In this document: piece after piece, positions 53,088 through 63,964 of the stretch
Layout of the letters: each line of letters starts with the position of its first letter
Numbering within the stretch: position 1 is the stretch's first letter
Assembly: GCF_002764115.1 (NCBI RefSeq)
Contig: NZ_CP017940.1
Coordinates: 2,330,501-2,394,500, forward strand
Reading direction: 5' to 3'
Source: Phyllobacterium zundukense
GTDB taxonomy: Bacteria > Pseudomonadota > Alphaproteobacteria > Rhizobiales > Rhizobiaceae
Length of the DNA: 64,000 nt
Notes under the pieces: model-generated
The model's database searches: none
Told to the model about the DNA's origin: nothing
Seen by the model: only the letters and a program-made list of their open reading frames with translations
Position numbers and translations under genes: made by a program

Positions 53088-54113
53088 GTGACGGATCATT
53101 CCGTCTCTCTTGCAAGTCTGGGATGGTCCAAGTTTTTCAGTGATCAGCTTGAGTCCCTGGAGACGGACCTCGTCCCAATGCGCGTCTCTACGGTTCACCG
53201 CGCGCGTCTGACCGCAATTTCTCAAACCGGGCAAGTCAAACTGACCCTTCCGACTGCCGCCAGCACCACGGCCGATTTTGCCGTGGGGGACTGGGTGCTT
53301 GTCCATCCTCAAACGCACCTGCTGCAACGCCGTCTGGCGCGAAAAACACTGCTGGAGCGTCGCACAGCAGGCAATCGAGCCCGGCAGCTTGGTGCTGCCA
53401 ATATCGATACGCTGTTCATCGTGACTTCATGCAATGCCGATTTCAATTCTGCCCGGCTGGAGCGCTATCTGGCCTTGGCAAACGAAGCCCAAATCAACCC
53501 GGTTATCGTCTTGACCAAAGCTGACACCGTGTCAGATGTCCGGGAATACGAACACCGGGCCGCCGCTCTGCAACGCGGGCTGATTGTCGTGGCGCTGAAC
53601 GCCCGTTCCGCTGATGCTATCACCGCGTTAGCCCCTTGGTGCGGAGTGGGGCAGACAGTGGCGCTGGTCGGTTCCTCCGGTGTAGGCAAATCGACGCTGG
53701 TAAACACACTGGCAGGCGCGGAACAAGAACTGCCCCAGCAGACCGGAGGCATTCGCGAACATGATGCAAAGGGCCGCCACACGACCACCTCGCGGTCGCT
53801 GCATGCCATTGCCGGGGGTGGCTGGGTGATCGATACGCCGGGAATACGAACGTTGCATGTCAGCGATGTGGATTTTGGTATCGACACTCTGTTCGCCGAA
53901 ATAACCGAGCTTGCTCCCCTTTGCAGGTTTCGCGATTGTACCCACGCTCATGAACCGGGCTGCGCGGTTCATGCGGCAGTGGCAGAAGGAACGCTGGATC
54001 CTGAGCGTCTGACCCGTTGGCGAAAACTGCGGGAGGAAAACCGCGACAATACACCCGAGCAAGGCCGACCGCGAGGCAGCAATTCGATGCCCGGTCGCAG
54101 AAATAGACGCTGA
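53088..54113 (+). CDS. rsgA: Ribosome small subunit-dependent GTPase RsgA
   Basis: 341 aa, GTG start. OB-fold in the first 80 residues, then the circularly permuted GTPase motifs in the family order: TKAD (G4) near residue 143, P-loop GSSGVGKSTLVNTLAG near 199, DTPGIRTL (G3) near 247, and the zinc knuckle CRFRDCTHAHEPGC near 280. It assists late 30S maturation. Neighbours are unrelated accessory genes, and Hyphomicrobiales often lack or have a single distant copy, so this may be an acquired or additional copy. No strong ribosome binding site is seen. Confidence 0.92.
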   Translation: MTDHSVSLASLGWSKFFSDQLESLETDLVPMRVSTVHRARLTAISQTGQVKLTLPTAASTTADFAVGDWVLVHPQTHLLQRRLARKTLLERRTAGNRARQLGAANIDTLFIVTSCNADFNSARLERYLALANEAQINPVIVLTKADTVSDVREYEHRAAALQRGLIVVALNARSADAITALAPWCGVGQTVALVGSSGVGKSTLVNTLAGAEQELPQQTGGIREHDAKGRHTTTSRSLHAIAGGGWVIDTPGIRTLHVSDVDFGIDTLFAEITELAPLCRFRDCTHAHEPGCAVHAAVAEGTLDPERLTRWRKLREENRDNTPEQGRPRGSNSMPGRRNRR

Positions 54114-54140
54114 ACGCGTTGAGGATAAGCCGACCAGATC

Positions 54141-54203
54141 GCTGCTTTTGGCCCATTGCGGACATTGGGCGCCTTCGCTCCACAAACGGACGACAGCAGA
54201 AAC
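54141..54203. repeat. Dispersed intergenic repeat, copy 1
   Basis: CTGCTTTTGGCCCATTGCGG through CTCCACAAACGG and GACAGCAGAAAC, repeated at 57097-57160 with few changes; a more distant version is at 58020-58095. Short repeats of this kind are widespread between genes in this order. Confidence 0.65.
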
Positions 54204-54412
54204 GTAGGGACGCGTTCGTCACTCTAGATCCGGCACAGTGCCTGACTGAAACAAGGCTCCACCCAGGCACGCCGGCGTGTTCAACCGCCAATGGCGAGCC
54301 ATCCGAAGACTCGCCGTCAATGAAGGCTTGTCGCCGCCGTGATGCTGCTCAGGCTGGACTCGGGACCGAAAGCACTAGCCGAAGGAGTCCAGCCGAAGTA
54401 ACTCTAACCCGC

Positions 54413-54841
54413 TCAGGCGGGGATCAGAATGCCTATCGTATGTATCCCAACCACGCTGCTGGTGTTTGTCGCCATGTCCGTCTTGCCTTTGGCGCAAGCG
54501 TACATCTCGCCTTCTTTTATTTTGAATTCCCGATCTGGCTTTTTGATCGTGAACTCACCCGCCGTGATGTAACACAACATGTCATTGTCCATCATGGTTT
54601 CCGGGATCACCGCGCCGGGTTGAAACACGATGTCGACCATGTTGATGCTCTTGTAGGCGGGGATATCTGACTTGAACGTGCCTGACTCAACTATTCGAAC
54701 ACCAGGGGCAAGTTCCTTGCCGTCGTTTGGGCCGTACTCCTTAGTCTTGGCCAACGCTGGACTTGCGAATGTGAGCAGAGGTGCCGCGGCCGTCGCCGCC
54801 AGACCCAGTGCCAATGCCGACCGACGATTCATGTCTTTCAT
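54413..54841 (-). CDS. Secreted cupin with probable Tat signal
   Basis: 142 aa from the ATG at 54841 (GGGAGG upstream). MKDMNRRSALALGLAATAAA has a twin-arginine before a hydrophobic core and ends SPALA, which suggests Tat export. The rest is a small cupin: VDIVFQPGAVIPETMMDNDM, CYITAGEFTIKK and KEGEMYACAKGKTDMATN. The usual His pair of the first cupin motif is absent (PETMMDND), so metal binding is doubtful. Function unknown. Confidence 0.8.
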   Translation of the reverse strand: MKDMNRRSALALGLAATAAAPLLTFASPALAKTKEYGPNDGKELAPGVRIVESGTFKSDIPAYKSINMVDIVFQPGAVIPETMMDNDMLCYITAGEFTIKKPDREFKIKEGEMYACAKGKTDMATNTSSVVGIHTIGILIPA

Positions 54842-55076
54842 GGCTTCCTCCCATATTTCGCATGCGGGATGCACCCGCACAGGAGTAGTGCACACCCCGC
54901 AAAGCGACCTGTCAAAACAAATCAGCATGGCGGGTTCCGCGGTATCCGCGGTATGAGGGTAGCTTTGTCGTTCCGCTTGCGATCGGCTCGATTTTCGGGA
55001 GGACTCATCTTCAATTCAATTGCCGTCTACCCATGATATAAAGGCTTCAGCAGCACTGACTGTATGGGGCAGACGA

Positions 55077-55950
55077 ATGCGTTTGATGGGTTTACGACAG
55101 CTGGCACGGATATTCGTTGGTGTGGCACTCACCTTATTTGTATACGGTTATGGCGCGTCGGCGAAAGACATGCGCGTAGCCGACCTCAAGGTGCATACCC
55201 ATATCCATGGGCTTGCAGTGGACCGGAACGACCCAAGCCAACTTTTGGTTGCGACGCATCACGGACTGTTTCGCGTTACGGGCGACGGGAATGCCAAGCT
55301 CATTTCTGTCGTCCAGGACTTTATGGGATTCACCCCAGACCCGTCTGACCCCAACAGCCTTTTCGCCAGCGGCCATCCTGCTGGCGGCGGCAATCTCGGG
55401 TTTCACCTCCACGGATAATGGCGAAACCTGGCAGCAGCTCTCACCCGGCGTTGGTGGCCCTGTCGACTTTCACCAGATGACCGTCAGCCTTGCCGATCCG
55501 AAAGTTGTCTACGGTGCATATGGTGTGCTGCAGATGAGCCGCGATGCTGGGAAATCGTGGTCCGAGGTCGGTCCCTTGCCTGACAATCTTATCGACATGG
55601 CCGCATCTGCCAACGATGCCAAGACAATTTATGCGGCGACGGAAATGGGACTTGCCGTCAGCAAGGACGAGGGTCGAACCTGGGAGACGATTCTTGATGG
55701 TGCTCCCGTCAGTTTCGTCGAGGTGACGGGTGACGGGACCGCTTATGCATTTGTTCTCGGGCGCGGGTTTGTGCGGTTCCGGGAGGATCAACCGACGCCG
55801 GATACCGTCTCAAACGACTGGGGCAACCGTATTCCCCTGCATCTTGCCGTCGATCCGACGAATGCAAAGCGCATGTTCGTTGCCACCCATAAAGGCGACA
55901 TTCTCGTCAGCGCCGACGGTGGCATCAAGTGGACCGTGCTAGGCGGCTAG
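55077..55950 (+). pseudogene. BNR-repeat (F510_1955-type glycosylhydrolase-like) protein, frameshifted
   Basis: The first frame starts MRLMGLRQLARIFVGVALTL, a signal peptide, then LKVHTHIHGLAVDRNDPSQL and GLFRVTGDGN, the usual start of this BNR-repeat family, and ends prematurely at 55418. One T fewer at 55401-55403 would join ASGHPAGGGNLGF to TSTDNGETWQQLSPGVGGPV in the other frame, which continues to 55950 with Asp-box repeats (SRDAGKSWSEVG, SKDEGRTWETI, SADGGIKWTVL). The intact protein would be about 290 aa, periplasmic, beta-propeller. Broken as given. Confidence 0.78.
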
Positions 55951-56032
55951 GCAAAGACCGACAAATGAAAAGGCCGCCCTCTTTTCCTGATGATTGTTGG
56001 CCGCGACATCGACGGGATTAATGTTGTCGCTG

Positions 56033-56302
56033 TCACTCTCGTTTTGACTCGTAAGCTTCTAGCATACGATCGACGTCAGATAGCTGCCGATAGAGTTCAT
56101 CTAGCATATCATCAACGACATTCATCTTTTCACCGGCGACGGCAAAAATCTCCTGTGAGGCACCGCGGATCTTGGAGTCCGAGACCGTCTCCAAGATCAA
56201 ATCGAGCCCATCGTAGCGATAACGGGCGTGAGCAAGTGCATCTTTGATGTCGATGACGTGCCTGCGAAAGGGATCGAGCACTTCGCCTAAATCAATCTTC
56301 AT
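56033..56302 (-). CDS. Hypothetical helical protein
   Basis: 89 aa from the ATG at 56302, seven bases after GGAG; a GTG start 20 codons earlier is weaker. MKIDLGEVLDPFRRHVIDIK, then YDGLDLILETVSDSKIRGAS and DDMLDELYRQLSDVDRMLEA, almost entirely helical and charged, perhaps a coiled coil. No family recognised. Confidence 0.6.
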   Translation of the reverse strand: MKIDLGEVLDPFRRHVIDIKDALAHARYRYDGLDLILETVSDSKIRGASQEIFAVAGEKMNVVDDMLDELYRQLSDVDRMLEAYESKRE

Positions 56303-56577
56303 CCGGGCTCTCCACACTTCGAACCATGATTTTTGTTTCTGCTTTGCCTGTTTAGGTAGCACGAGCCACCAAAATCCACCTCTATGCTCTGAAACGACGA
56401 TGCAAATTGTGATTCAAATTATAGCGCAGGCGGTGCCCAAACGTTCAGGGCGATTGCCGTACGACCCCGCTTACTCAGCCGATGCGGCCGAATTTTCCCA
56501 AGGCTCCAGACCGCGATTAATCGTCATTTGTGTTATAGATACGATTACAACACCGGTCCTTTGATGGGAGGATTGCC

Positions 56578-57081
56578 ATGCCAATCCGCATAATAATTGT
56601 CCTCACAATTATGTTCAATGCTTGCAGTTTTGCGCATGGTCAGCAAACCCAATCGATGACGATCGAAGTCTTTCCCTTCGAATTGGAAGACAAGAGTGCT
56701 GGAGCAGGAATCATTCCTCCTGACGAACACGATAAACGATATCTTGCTGAATCTGCACAAGTTGCAAGAGACATGCTCTCAAAGTCTGGCGGCTATGCGA
56801 TAATTGACGCGCCCACCGAAAAGCTGCAAGCGGTAGCTCCGCACGGACTTCGCTACTGCGGTGGCTGCGAGGGCAAAATTGCCCAAGAACACGGTGCGTC
56901 TCTTGCTCTACTCGGCGTAGTGACGCGTGTGAACCGCACAGAGCATACCATATTCATTCGGATTCTCGATGCTGAAACCGGGAAAACCGTTGCTCAGGGT
57001 TTCACCGATCTGCGAATGGGCGCGAACTATGCGTGGCCTCGGTCCGCCAAATGGGTAATGACCAACAAAATTCTGCGTTAG
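56578..57081 (+). CDS. Secreted DUF2380-like protein
   Basis: 167 aa. Signal peptide MPIRIIIVLTIMFNACSFAH cut after HG or AHG, then MTIEVFPFELEDKSAGAGI, YAIIDAPTEKL and ASLALLGVVTRVNRTEHTIF, IRILDAETGKTVAQGFTDLR, the DUF2380/DUF3280 type pattern also found in the gene at 28823. A Cys pair (CGGC) is in the middle. GGGAGG precedes the ATG. The DNA is AT-richer than most of the window. Periplasmic; function unknown. Confidence 0.75.
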   Translation: MPIRIIIVLTIMFNACSFAHGQQTQSMTIEVFPFELEDKSAGAGIIPPDEHDKRYLAESAQVARDMLSKSGGYAIIDAPTEKLQAVAPHGLRYCGGCEGKIAQEHGASLALLGVVTRVNRTEHTIFIRILDAETGKTVAQGFTDLRMGANYAWPRSAKWVMTNKILR

Positions 57082-57096
57082 GTCTTGGCACGAGGT

Positions 57097-57160
57097 CCGC
57101 TTCCGGCCCATTGCGGGCATTGTGCGCCCTTCGCTCCACAAACGGAGGACAGCAGAAACA
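57097..57160. repeat. Dispersed intergenic repeat, copy 2
   Basis: TTCCGGCCCATTGCGGGCAT through CTTCGCTCCACAAACGGAGG and ACAGCAGAAAC; see 54141. It lies just before the SDR start and explains the long open frame upstream of it. Confidence 0.65.
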
Positions 57161-57192
57161 TGGGGTCGCCGGACAACTATCGGAGGAGTATC

Positions 57193-57971
57193 GTGGAAAA
57201 CCAGCTCAAACACGCACCTGATTTCAGCCTTGCGGGAAAAGTGACGATGGTGACAGGTGCGTCACGCGGAATAGGCCGAGCATGCGCCCTCGCGTGCGCT
57301 GCCGCAGGTTCTGATATTGTTCTTGGCTTGCGTGACGTTACCAAGTCCATGGAACTGATCAAAGAAATAGAAGGCATGGGAAGAAAAGTCCTTCCCGTCC
57401 GACTGGATATTTCGAACCGCGGTGAGATCGAGACCTCCGTCGCCAAGGCGATTGAGACCTTTGGACGGATTGATGTTCTGGTGAACAATGTCGGCGTCGC
57501 GCCCGGTGATCTTGCCGAGCTTGTCGCTGAGGCAGACGTCGACGAGATTCTGCAGGTCAACATCAAGGGCGCGTTCCTCGTGACCCAGACCGTCGCCCGG
57601 CAAATGATTGCACAAAAGGCGGGCCGCATCATAAGCATTAGCTCACAAGCTGGTACGGTGACGCTTCGCGGTGAGGCGATCTATTGCATGAGCAAGGCCG
57701 CCATCAATCACCTGATGCGCTGTCTTGCAGCTGAGTGGGCGCAGTACGGCATCACCGTCAACACCATTGCCCCAACATTCATATGGACCGATGGAACGAA
57801 ACCTGCGCTGGCTGACAAAGAATTTAATGACAGGAGCTCGGACATATTCCCCTGGGCCGGATCGGGGAAACGGATGATGTTGTGGGTGCTGTTGTATTTC
57901 TGGCGTCGCCGGCAGCCTCCCTCATTACGGGACTGAATTTGCTGGTCGATGGTGGATGGTCGGTATCATAG
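57193..57971 (+). pseudogene. Short-chain dehydrogenase/reductase, frameshifted near the 3' end
   Basis: GTG at 57193 after GGAGGAG. Classical SDR: VTMVTGASRGIGRACALACA (nucleotide loop), NNVGVAPGD, the Ser in ISISSQAGTV and Tyr-x-x-x-Lys in YCMSK. At 57849-57852 four C stand where five would keep the frame; with one more, the protein continues [20 protein letters not shown] and [15 protein letters not shown] to the TAG at 57971, the normal SDR C-terminus (about 259 aa). As given it ends in an unrelated tail at 57936. The lost part closes the substrate pocket and dimer contact, so activity is doubtful. Confidence 0.82.
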
Positions 57972-58129
57972 GAACGTCAGCAAAACTTCACAGCAAGCAC
58001 TATCGAAATTCAGGAACGCTAACGACCGCTTCTGGCGCGAAGCGGACGTTGCTGGATGGCGGCTTTTGGCCCGAACCGGACATTCGCTGGTGACCATCCA
58101 ATATTCGAACGACTGCGTCCCGATTAAAA

Positions 58130-61100
58130 TCAGGTCTTGAGGCGCGAAAGGATGCCTTCCAACGTCTTGACGGCGCTTGCCTTGTCGAGTTTCTGCAAGT
58201 CTAGCAGGATTCTCAGCCCGTCTTGCTCTTCCCGTATGGCCTTGCCATGTTCAACCATATCGTCGATCCGCTCGAGCACCCTGTAGTTGGGCACCGGCTT
58301 GGCGATGCCTTTGGCCCTTATGGGTTCCCGCTCCTCGGCCAGAACCCTGTCCTTGACCAACGAATAGGCCGCGTGGCTCAAAAGAATGCCGCCAAGCTCG
58401 GCATGGGACTGCAGCCTGGCGGCCAGGTTCACTTCACCGCCGATGATGGTGTACTCCATGCGGTCTTCGCTGCCGAAATTGCCGACCGTGCAATAGCCCG
58501 TGTTGATGCCGATCCGCAGCTGGAACGGCTTCTGCAGTCCCCTGTCACGCCATTCTGTCTGCAAGTTCCGCATCCGCCGCTGCATCGCGATCGCCATGTT
58601 GACGCAGGCCATTGCATCCTCTTTGACGCCCCTCGTCTCAGGATCGCCAAAGAACGCCAGGATCGCATCGCCGATGTACTTATCAACGGTCGCGCCGTGC
58701 GCCAGGGCGATCTTCGTCATCTCCGTCAGGTAGTGGTTGAGCAGAGCCGTCAGTTCCTCGGATTCCAGATCATCTGTCGTCTCGGTGAAATCAGCGATGT
58801 CAGAAAAGAATATGGTGAGCTTCTTGCGGCTCGAGGCTATCCTTACCTCCTGTGTACCCGCGAATATCGATGAATAGACTTGGGGTGACAGATATTTCGA
58901 CAGCTTGTTCGACAAAGCCTCAAGCGTCTCGTTCTTTTCGGTCACGAGCGCATTCGCCAGCTCAACCTTGGACTTGGCCTTACGGATATTTTCTTCGGCC
59001 TGCTTGATTGCGGTGATGTTCGTGTACACCGCAACGGTTCCGCCCTCTGTCGTCTTGCGCTCGTTGATTTGAATCCAGCGGCCATTGGCCCGCTGTTGTA
59101 CATGGGGTGCGCCCGGTTGCCTGTGTCTCGCCAGCCGCTCACTGATCCACTCGTCAACCCGTCCTTTCGCATCCTCGACAAGGCCTTGTTCCGCCGCGTT
59201 GCGGATGAGCATTTCGTACGGCGTACCCGGCGCTGGCGTGCCCAGTCCTGGGTAGAGGAGTTCGCCATAGGCGCTGTTGCAGACGATCAGCCGGTCCTCC
59301 GCGTCGTACAGCGAAAACCCCTCCGAGATTGATTCGATCGCGTCCGTCAAACGCTGCTCGCTGCGCTGGGAATCGATCTCTGCACGCTTGCGCGCGGTCA
59401 CGTCACTCCACGAGCCGATGACTTCAAGCGGCTGGCCGTCCTTATCGCGAACCAATTGCTGTTCGTCATTCACCCAGCAAAAGCTGCCGTCCTTCTTGCG
59501 AAATCGATACTCGACCGTGTGGCGGCCTTTCTTGTACAAGTGGACGGACTCGGCTTCCACTGCAGCCAAGTCGTCGCGGTGCACCCGGTTGCGCCAGAAA
59601 TCGGCGTTCTCCAGGTACTCACTCGGCTCATATCCTAGCAAGCTCTTGATATTCTCGCTGATGATGATGGGCGCGTAGTCGCCGGTCGCCTTGAAGCTGT
59701 AGATAACCGCAGGGGCAGACGACAACACACGCACGAGGCGGTCCTGAGAGGCAACCAAAGCTTCGCTAATTTGCTTGCGGGCTGTAATGTCGTTCCACGC
59801 TCCGACCACCTCGATCGGATCGCCTGCAGCGTTGCGCTGCAGTTGCAGATCGTCACTGATCCAGCAATAGTTGCCGTCCTTCTTGCGGAACCGGTACTCG
59901 TTGGCGATACGACCCTCCTCGAAAAGCCTCGCATAATCTTGCTCAATGCGCGGCAGGTCCCCGGGATGCACGCGGCTGCGCCAGAAATCCGGACTCTCGA
60001 GATATTCCTCACGCTCATATCCGAGCAGGTCCTTTACGTTCGGGCTGATGAACGTCGGCCAAAAATCGCCCGTTGCTTTGAAGCTGTAGATCACCGCCGG
60101 CACGCAGGTGAGTAGATATGAGACGCGATCCTGGGCCGCCGCCGCCGCTTCTTCCGCCCGCTTGCGATCGGTGATGTCGCTCCACGAGCCGATGACTTCA
60201 AGCGGCTGGCCGTCCTTATCGCGAACCAATTGCTGTTCGTCATTCACCCAGGAAAAGCTGCCGTCCTTCTTGCGAAATCGATACTCGACCGTATGGCGGC
60301 CCTTCTTGTACAAGTGGACGGACTCGGCCTCCACCGCAGCAAGCTCATCGGGGTGCACGCAGCGCCGCCAAAAATCCGCGTTCTCCAGGTATTCCTGGGG
60401 CTCATAGCCCAACAAGTCCCTTATGTTCTGACTGACAAAGGTCGGCGCAAAATCTCCTGTCGCCTTGTAGCTGTAGATCACAGCCGGTGAGCTGATCAGC
60501 AACTGGGACAGGCGGGCATGCGCAGCCGCCTTCGCTTCCTCCGCCGCCTTGCGTGCCGTTATATCGCTCCATGATCCGACGATCTCCAGCGGCTGGCCCT
60601 CCCTGTCACGGATCAGTTGCTGCTCGTCATTCACCCAGCAGTAGGAGCCATCCTTGCGGCGAAAGCGATACTCTACCGTGTGGATTCCGTTCTGGAAGAA
60701 TTTGGAAATCGCCTCCTCGACACGGTTCAGGTCGTCGGGGTGGACTCGGTCGCGCCAGAATGACGGGTCCTCCAGGTACTCGCCCGGCGCATAGCCGAAC
60801 ACGGTTCTGATGTTCTCGCTTACGAACGTGGGGGCAAAATCACCGGTCGCCTTGAAGCTGTAGATCACGGCAGGGGACGAACTCAGCAGCCGCGCCAAAC
60901 GTTGCTGCGCAGCCGCCTGTGCTTCCTCCGCCGCCTTGCGCGCCGTTATATCGCTCCATGATCCGACGATCTCCAGCGGCTGGCCCTGCTTGTCACGGAT
61001 CAGTTGCTGCTCGTCATTCACCCAGCAATAGGAGTCATCCTTGCGGCGAAAGCGATACTCCACCGCGTGGGTTCCGTTCTGAAAGAATTGGGAAATCGTC

Positions 61101-61477
61101 TCCTCGACGCGGACAAGATCGTCGGGGTGGACCCGGTCGCGCCAGAATGACGGGTGCTCGAGATACTCGCCCGGCGCATAGCCGAACACGGTTCTGATGT
61201 TTTCGCTTACGAACGTGGGCGCGAAATCACCGGTCGCCTTGAAGCTGTAGATTACTGCAGGCGACGAACTCAGCAGCCACGTCAAACGCTGCTGCGCAGC
61301 CGCCTGGGCTTCCTTCAATATTTCGCCGACCCTGCTGTCGCGGTCTCGCGTGGCGTCCCTTATGGCCTGCTCGATAACGGCGGCGGTGCCGTCGTTATCG
61401 AACTCGTCCGCCGGGATGTGTAGGATATGATGCAGAACGGCCGTCGCGTTCTTGGCGTATTCCCTCGCGGTCATCAT
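58130..61477 (-). CDS. Multi-PAS class III nucleotide cyclase
   Basis: 1115 aa, no membrane segment. After a 60-residue N-terminus come five PAS/PAC units of about 125-130 aa with very similar text ([20 protein letters not shown] repeats), then a sixth, different PAS ([19 protein letters not shown]), a short coiled coil (about 850-880) and the cyclase domain: [17 protein letters not shown] and [13 protein letters not shown] carry the two metal-binding Asp, and [15 protein letters not shown] the transition-state Asn and Arg. Lys/Thr at the purine positions favour ATP, so cAMP. Cytosolic sensor of unknown ligand; no haem or flavin motif is evident. GAGGGGGG lies upstream of the start. Confidence 0.93.
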   Translation of the reverse strand: MMTAREYAKNATAVLHHILHIPADEFDNDGTAAVIEQAIRDATRDRDSRVGEILKEAQAAAQQRLTWLLSSSPAVIYSFKATGDFAPTFVSENIRTVFGYAPGEYLEHPSFWRDRVHPDDLVRVEETISQFFQNGTHAVEYRFRRKDDSYCWVNDEQQLIRDKQGQPLEIVGSWSDITARKAAEEAQAAAQQRLARLLSSSPAVIYSFKATGDFAPTFVSENIRTVFGYAPGEYLEDPSFWRDRVHPDDLNRVEEAISKFFQNGIHTVEYRFRRKDGSYCWVNDEQQLIRDREGQPLEIVGSWSDITARKAAEEAKAAAHARLSQLLISSPAVIYSYKATGDFAPTFVSQNIRDLLGYEPQEYLENADFWRRCVHPDELAAVEAESVHLYKKGRHTVEYRFRKKDGSFSWVNDEQQLVRDKDGQPLEVIGSWSDITDRKRAEEAAAAAQDRVSYLLTCVPAVIYSFKATGDFWPTFISPNVKDLLGYEREEYLESPDFWRSRVHPGDLPRIEQDYARLFEEGRIANEYRFRKKDGNYCWISDDLQLQRNAAGDPIEVVGAWNDITARKQISEALVASQDRLVRVLSSAPAVIYSFKATGDYAPIIISENIKSLLGYEPSEYLENADFWRNRVHRDDLAAVEAESVHLYKKGRHTVEYRFRKKDGSFCWVNDEQQLVRDKDGQPLEVIGSWSDVTARKRAEIDSQRSEQRLTDAIESISEGFSLYDAEDRLIVCNSAYGELLYPGLGTPAPGTPYEMLIRNAAEQGLVEDAKGRVDEWISERLARHRQPGAPHVQQRANGRWIQINERKTTEGGTVAVYTNITAIKQAEENIRKAKSKVELANALVTEKNETLEALSNKLSKYLSPQVYSSIFAGTQEVRIASSRKKLTIFFSDIADFTETTDDLESEELTALLNHYLTEMTKIALAHGATVDKYIGDAILAFFGDPETRGVKEDAMACVNMAIAMQRRMRNLQTEWRDRGLQKPFQLRIGINTGYCTVGNFGSEDRMEYTIIGGEVNLAARLQSHAELGGILLSHAAYSLVKDRVLAEEREPIRAKGIAKPVPNYRVLERIDDMVEHGKAIREEQDGLRILLDLQKLDKASAVKTLEGILSRLKT

Positions 61478-61769
61478 GGTATGGACCCCCCTCTAATGAG
61501 GCGTTGGGCCTAATTCTAGCACACGCGGTTCGTCTTAGTCTTTAGTGCGAAGTGGTTAGCACCGGTCCCCACGGATGTACTCTAAATAATATACTCAGAG
61601 ATGGACGCTCCGCACCAGCTGCGCCAACGCAGCCGACCCCTTCTTTTTCAAATAACCGAGTCAAGGTTCGGCCTGCCAGATGGCAGGCACCCGCGACCAT
61701 GATGTGTGTTGGGTGCGCGAACTTTAATCCGCATATGGCAGAAGCAAACGCTCTGATGTAAGCTGGATC

Positions 61770-63191
61770 ATGGGCCTGATGAGAAAATTCATCGGAGATT
61801 GGTTCGGACGTAATCGTGCCGCCCTTTCCGTTGCCGTGGTGTTACTCGGTAGCTTTTTGGGTGTTTCGCCGAACGATGCACAGACGGCGCGTACGGCGCT
61901 GGTACTACAACTCGAAGGGATCGTTGGCCCAGCCTTATCCGACTATATATTGCGTGGCATGCGAACGGCGGCAGAGCGCAACGCGCCTCTCATTATTCTG
62001 CAAATGGACACGCCCGGCGGTCTGGACACGTCCATGCGCGACATCATTCGTGGCATCCTCGGCTCCCCGGTGCCCGTGGCCACTTATGTCAGTCCAAGCG
62101 GCGCACGCGCAGCCAGCGCCGGCACCTACATTCTCTATGCCAGTCACATCGCGGCGATGGCGCCCGGGACCAATCTTGGCGCAGCGACGCCCATCCAGAT
62201 CGGCGATTTACCATTTCCAGGGGCCGGCGAGGACAAGGATCAGGACGCCAAGCCAAAAAAGGATGGGGATGACGCGGTTACCTCCCCTACGCCGCATAGT
62301 CCGATGGAAGCGAAAGCAATCAACGACGCGACTGCCTATATCCGCTCGCTGGCCGAACTGCGCGGCCGGAACGTCGACTGGGCTGAAAAAGCGGTGCGTG
62401 AAGCGGCAAGCCTTTCCTCCAGCGCGGCGCTCAAAGAAAATGTGATCGATATCCTCGCAACGAGCGTGGATGACCTTCTGGCGCAGGCCAATGGTCGCAA
62501 AGTCAGCGCGGGAGGAAATGAGATTACGCTCGATACCAGAGGTCTTCCTCTTGAGCAGATCAACCAGGACTGGCGCACGGAGCTGCTCATGGTGATCACG
62601 AATCCGAATGTCGCGCTGATCCTAATGATGATAGGTATCTACGGACTTATCTTCGAATTCATGGCTCCGGGTTCGTTTTTTCCGGGAACCATTGGCGCGA
62701 TTTGCCTCCTGATTGGTCTATACGCACTCGCTGTGCTTCCCGTGAATTTTGCCGGTCTTGGTCTCATTATCCTCGGCCTTGCGATGATGGCTTCCGAAGC
62801 GTTCGTGACATCTTTCGGCGTTCTGGGCATTGGCGGCGTCATCGCTTTCATATTCGGCGCCACGATATTGATCGACACCGATGTTCCAGCCTTCCGCATT
62901 TCCTGGCCGCTCACCGCTGGCATCGCCCTGACCAGTTTGGCGCTTTCCTTGATCATAATCCGCTTGGTCTTTTCCTCGCACAATCGCCCGGTGGTGACGG
63001 GCAGCGAGGAGATGGTGAGAGCCCATGGCGAGGTCCTGGAGTGGCGTGGACGCCAGGGGCATGTCCTTGCCCATGGCGAACGGTGGGCGGCAATATCCGA
63101 GACGCCGCTGAAAAAGGGACAACAGGTCCGTGTAGCAGGCATCGAGGGCATTATCCTCAAGGTCGAACCCGATCAGCCGGAGAGCAACTAG
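61770..63191 (+). CDS. NfeD-family membrane serine protease
   Basis: 473 aa. Signal anchor at residues 17-35, ClpP/SppA-like protease domain with [38 protein letters not shown] and the catalytic Ser in [17 protein letters not shown], a charged insert ([15 protein letters not shown]), four to five membrane helices at about 265-400, and a C-terminal OB-like NfeD domain ([19 protein letters not shown]). It should cleave stomatin near its C-terminus; the stomatin gene is 14 bases downstream, the standard pair. Confidence 0.93.
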   Translation: MGLMRKFIGDWFGRNRAALSVAVVLLGSFLGVSPNDAQTARTALVLQLEGIVGPALSDYILRGMRTAAERNAPLIILQMDTPGGLDTSMRDIIRGILGSPVPVATYVSPSGARAASAGTYILYASHIAAMAPGTNLGAATPIQIGDLPFPGAGEDKDQDAKPKKDGDDAVTSPTPHSPMEAKAINDATAYIRSLAELRGRNVDWAEKAVREAASLSSSAALKENVIDILATSVDDLLAQANGRKVSAGGNEITLDTRGLPLEQINQDWRTELLMVITNPNVALILMMIGIYGLIFEFMAPGSFFPGTIGAICLLIGLYALAVLPVNFAGLGLIILGLAMMASEAFVTSFGVLGIGGVIAFIFGATILIDTDVPAFRISWPLTAGIALTSLALSLIIIRLVFSSHNRPVVTGSEEMVRAHGEVLEWRGRQGHVLAHGERWAAISETPLKKGQQVRVAGIEGIILKVEPDQPESN

Positions 63192-63205
63192 TGGAGGATT
63201 TTTCA

Positions 63206-63964
63206 ATGCTTATCACTATCTTTATTCCGATTATCGTCATCCTGCTGATGCTCTTGGCTGCCGCGATCAAGATATTGCGGGAATATCAGCGTGGCGTGGT
63301 GTTTACGCTCGGCCGCTTCACCGGCGTTAAAGGACCGGGTCTGATCATCCTTATCCCCTTTGTCCAGCAGATGCTGCGTGTCGATCTGCGGACAGTGGTG
63401 CACGATGTGCCAAGCCAGGACGTAATCTCGAAGGATAATGTCTCGGTGCGTGTCAACGCGGTTCTCTATTTCCGTGTTATCAACCCCGAGCGGGCAATGA
63501 TTCAGGTAGAGGACTTCTTGATGGCAACGAGCCAGCTTGCCCAGACGACGTTGCGGTCCGTTCTTGGCAAGCATGATCTCGACGAGATGCTAGCCGAGCG
63601 CGACAAGCTCAACAATGATATTCAGGAAATTCTCGACGCGCAGACCGACGCGTGGGGCATCAAGGTCGCAAATGTTGAGATCAAACATGTCGATCTCAAC
63701 GAAACCATGGTGCGCGCCATCGCCCGGCAGGCCGAGGCCGAACGTGAACGACGCGCCAAAGTCATTAACGCCGAAGGCGAACAACAAGCTGCCCAGAAAT
63801 TGTTGGAGGCCGCCCACATCCTGGGGCAACGGCCGGAAGCCATGCAACTGCGTTACCTCAGCACGCTGAATGTCATCGCCAATGAGAAGAATTCAACGAT
63901 TGTGTTTCCATTCCCAATGGAACTCGGCGAACTCTTCAAGGCTGCGGCAACCAAATCCAGATAG
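63206..63964 (+). CDS. Stomatin-like SPFH/Band 7 protein (slipin)
   Basis: 252 aa from the ATG at 63206, eight bases after GGAGG. One N-terminal membrane segment ([19 protein letters not shown]), the SPFH domain ([55 protein letters not shown]) and a helical C-terminus with [18 protein letters not shown], then the hydrophobic segment cut by NfeD-type proteases ([12 protein letters not shown]). Organises membrane microdomains and protein quality control with its NfeD partner. Co-transcribed with 61770. Confidence 0.94.
   Translation: MLITIFIPIIVILLMLLAAAIKILREYQRGVVFTLGRFTGVKGPGLIILIPFVQQMLRVDLRTVVHDVPSQDVISKDNVSVRVNAVLYFRVINPERAMIQVEDFLMATSQLAQTTLRSVLGKHDLDEMLAERDKLNNDIQEILDAQTDAWGIKVANVEIKHVDLNETMVRAIARQAEAERERRAKVINAEGEQQAAQKLLEAAHILGQRPEAMQLRYLSTLNVIANEKNSTIVFPFPMELGELFKAAATKSR

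Noticed and set aside
61552..61761. 69-codon plus-strand frame upstream of the NfeD gene
   Set aside because: No ribosome site or protein pattern; probably promoter DNA.
62702..63205. Upstream extension of the stomatin frame into the NfeD gene
   Set aside because: The extension is out of frame with NfeD and low in hydrophobic pattern; the ATG at 63206 with GGAGG gives the normal family start.
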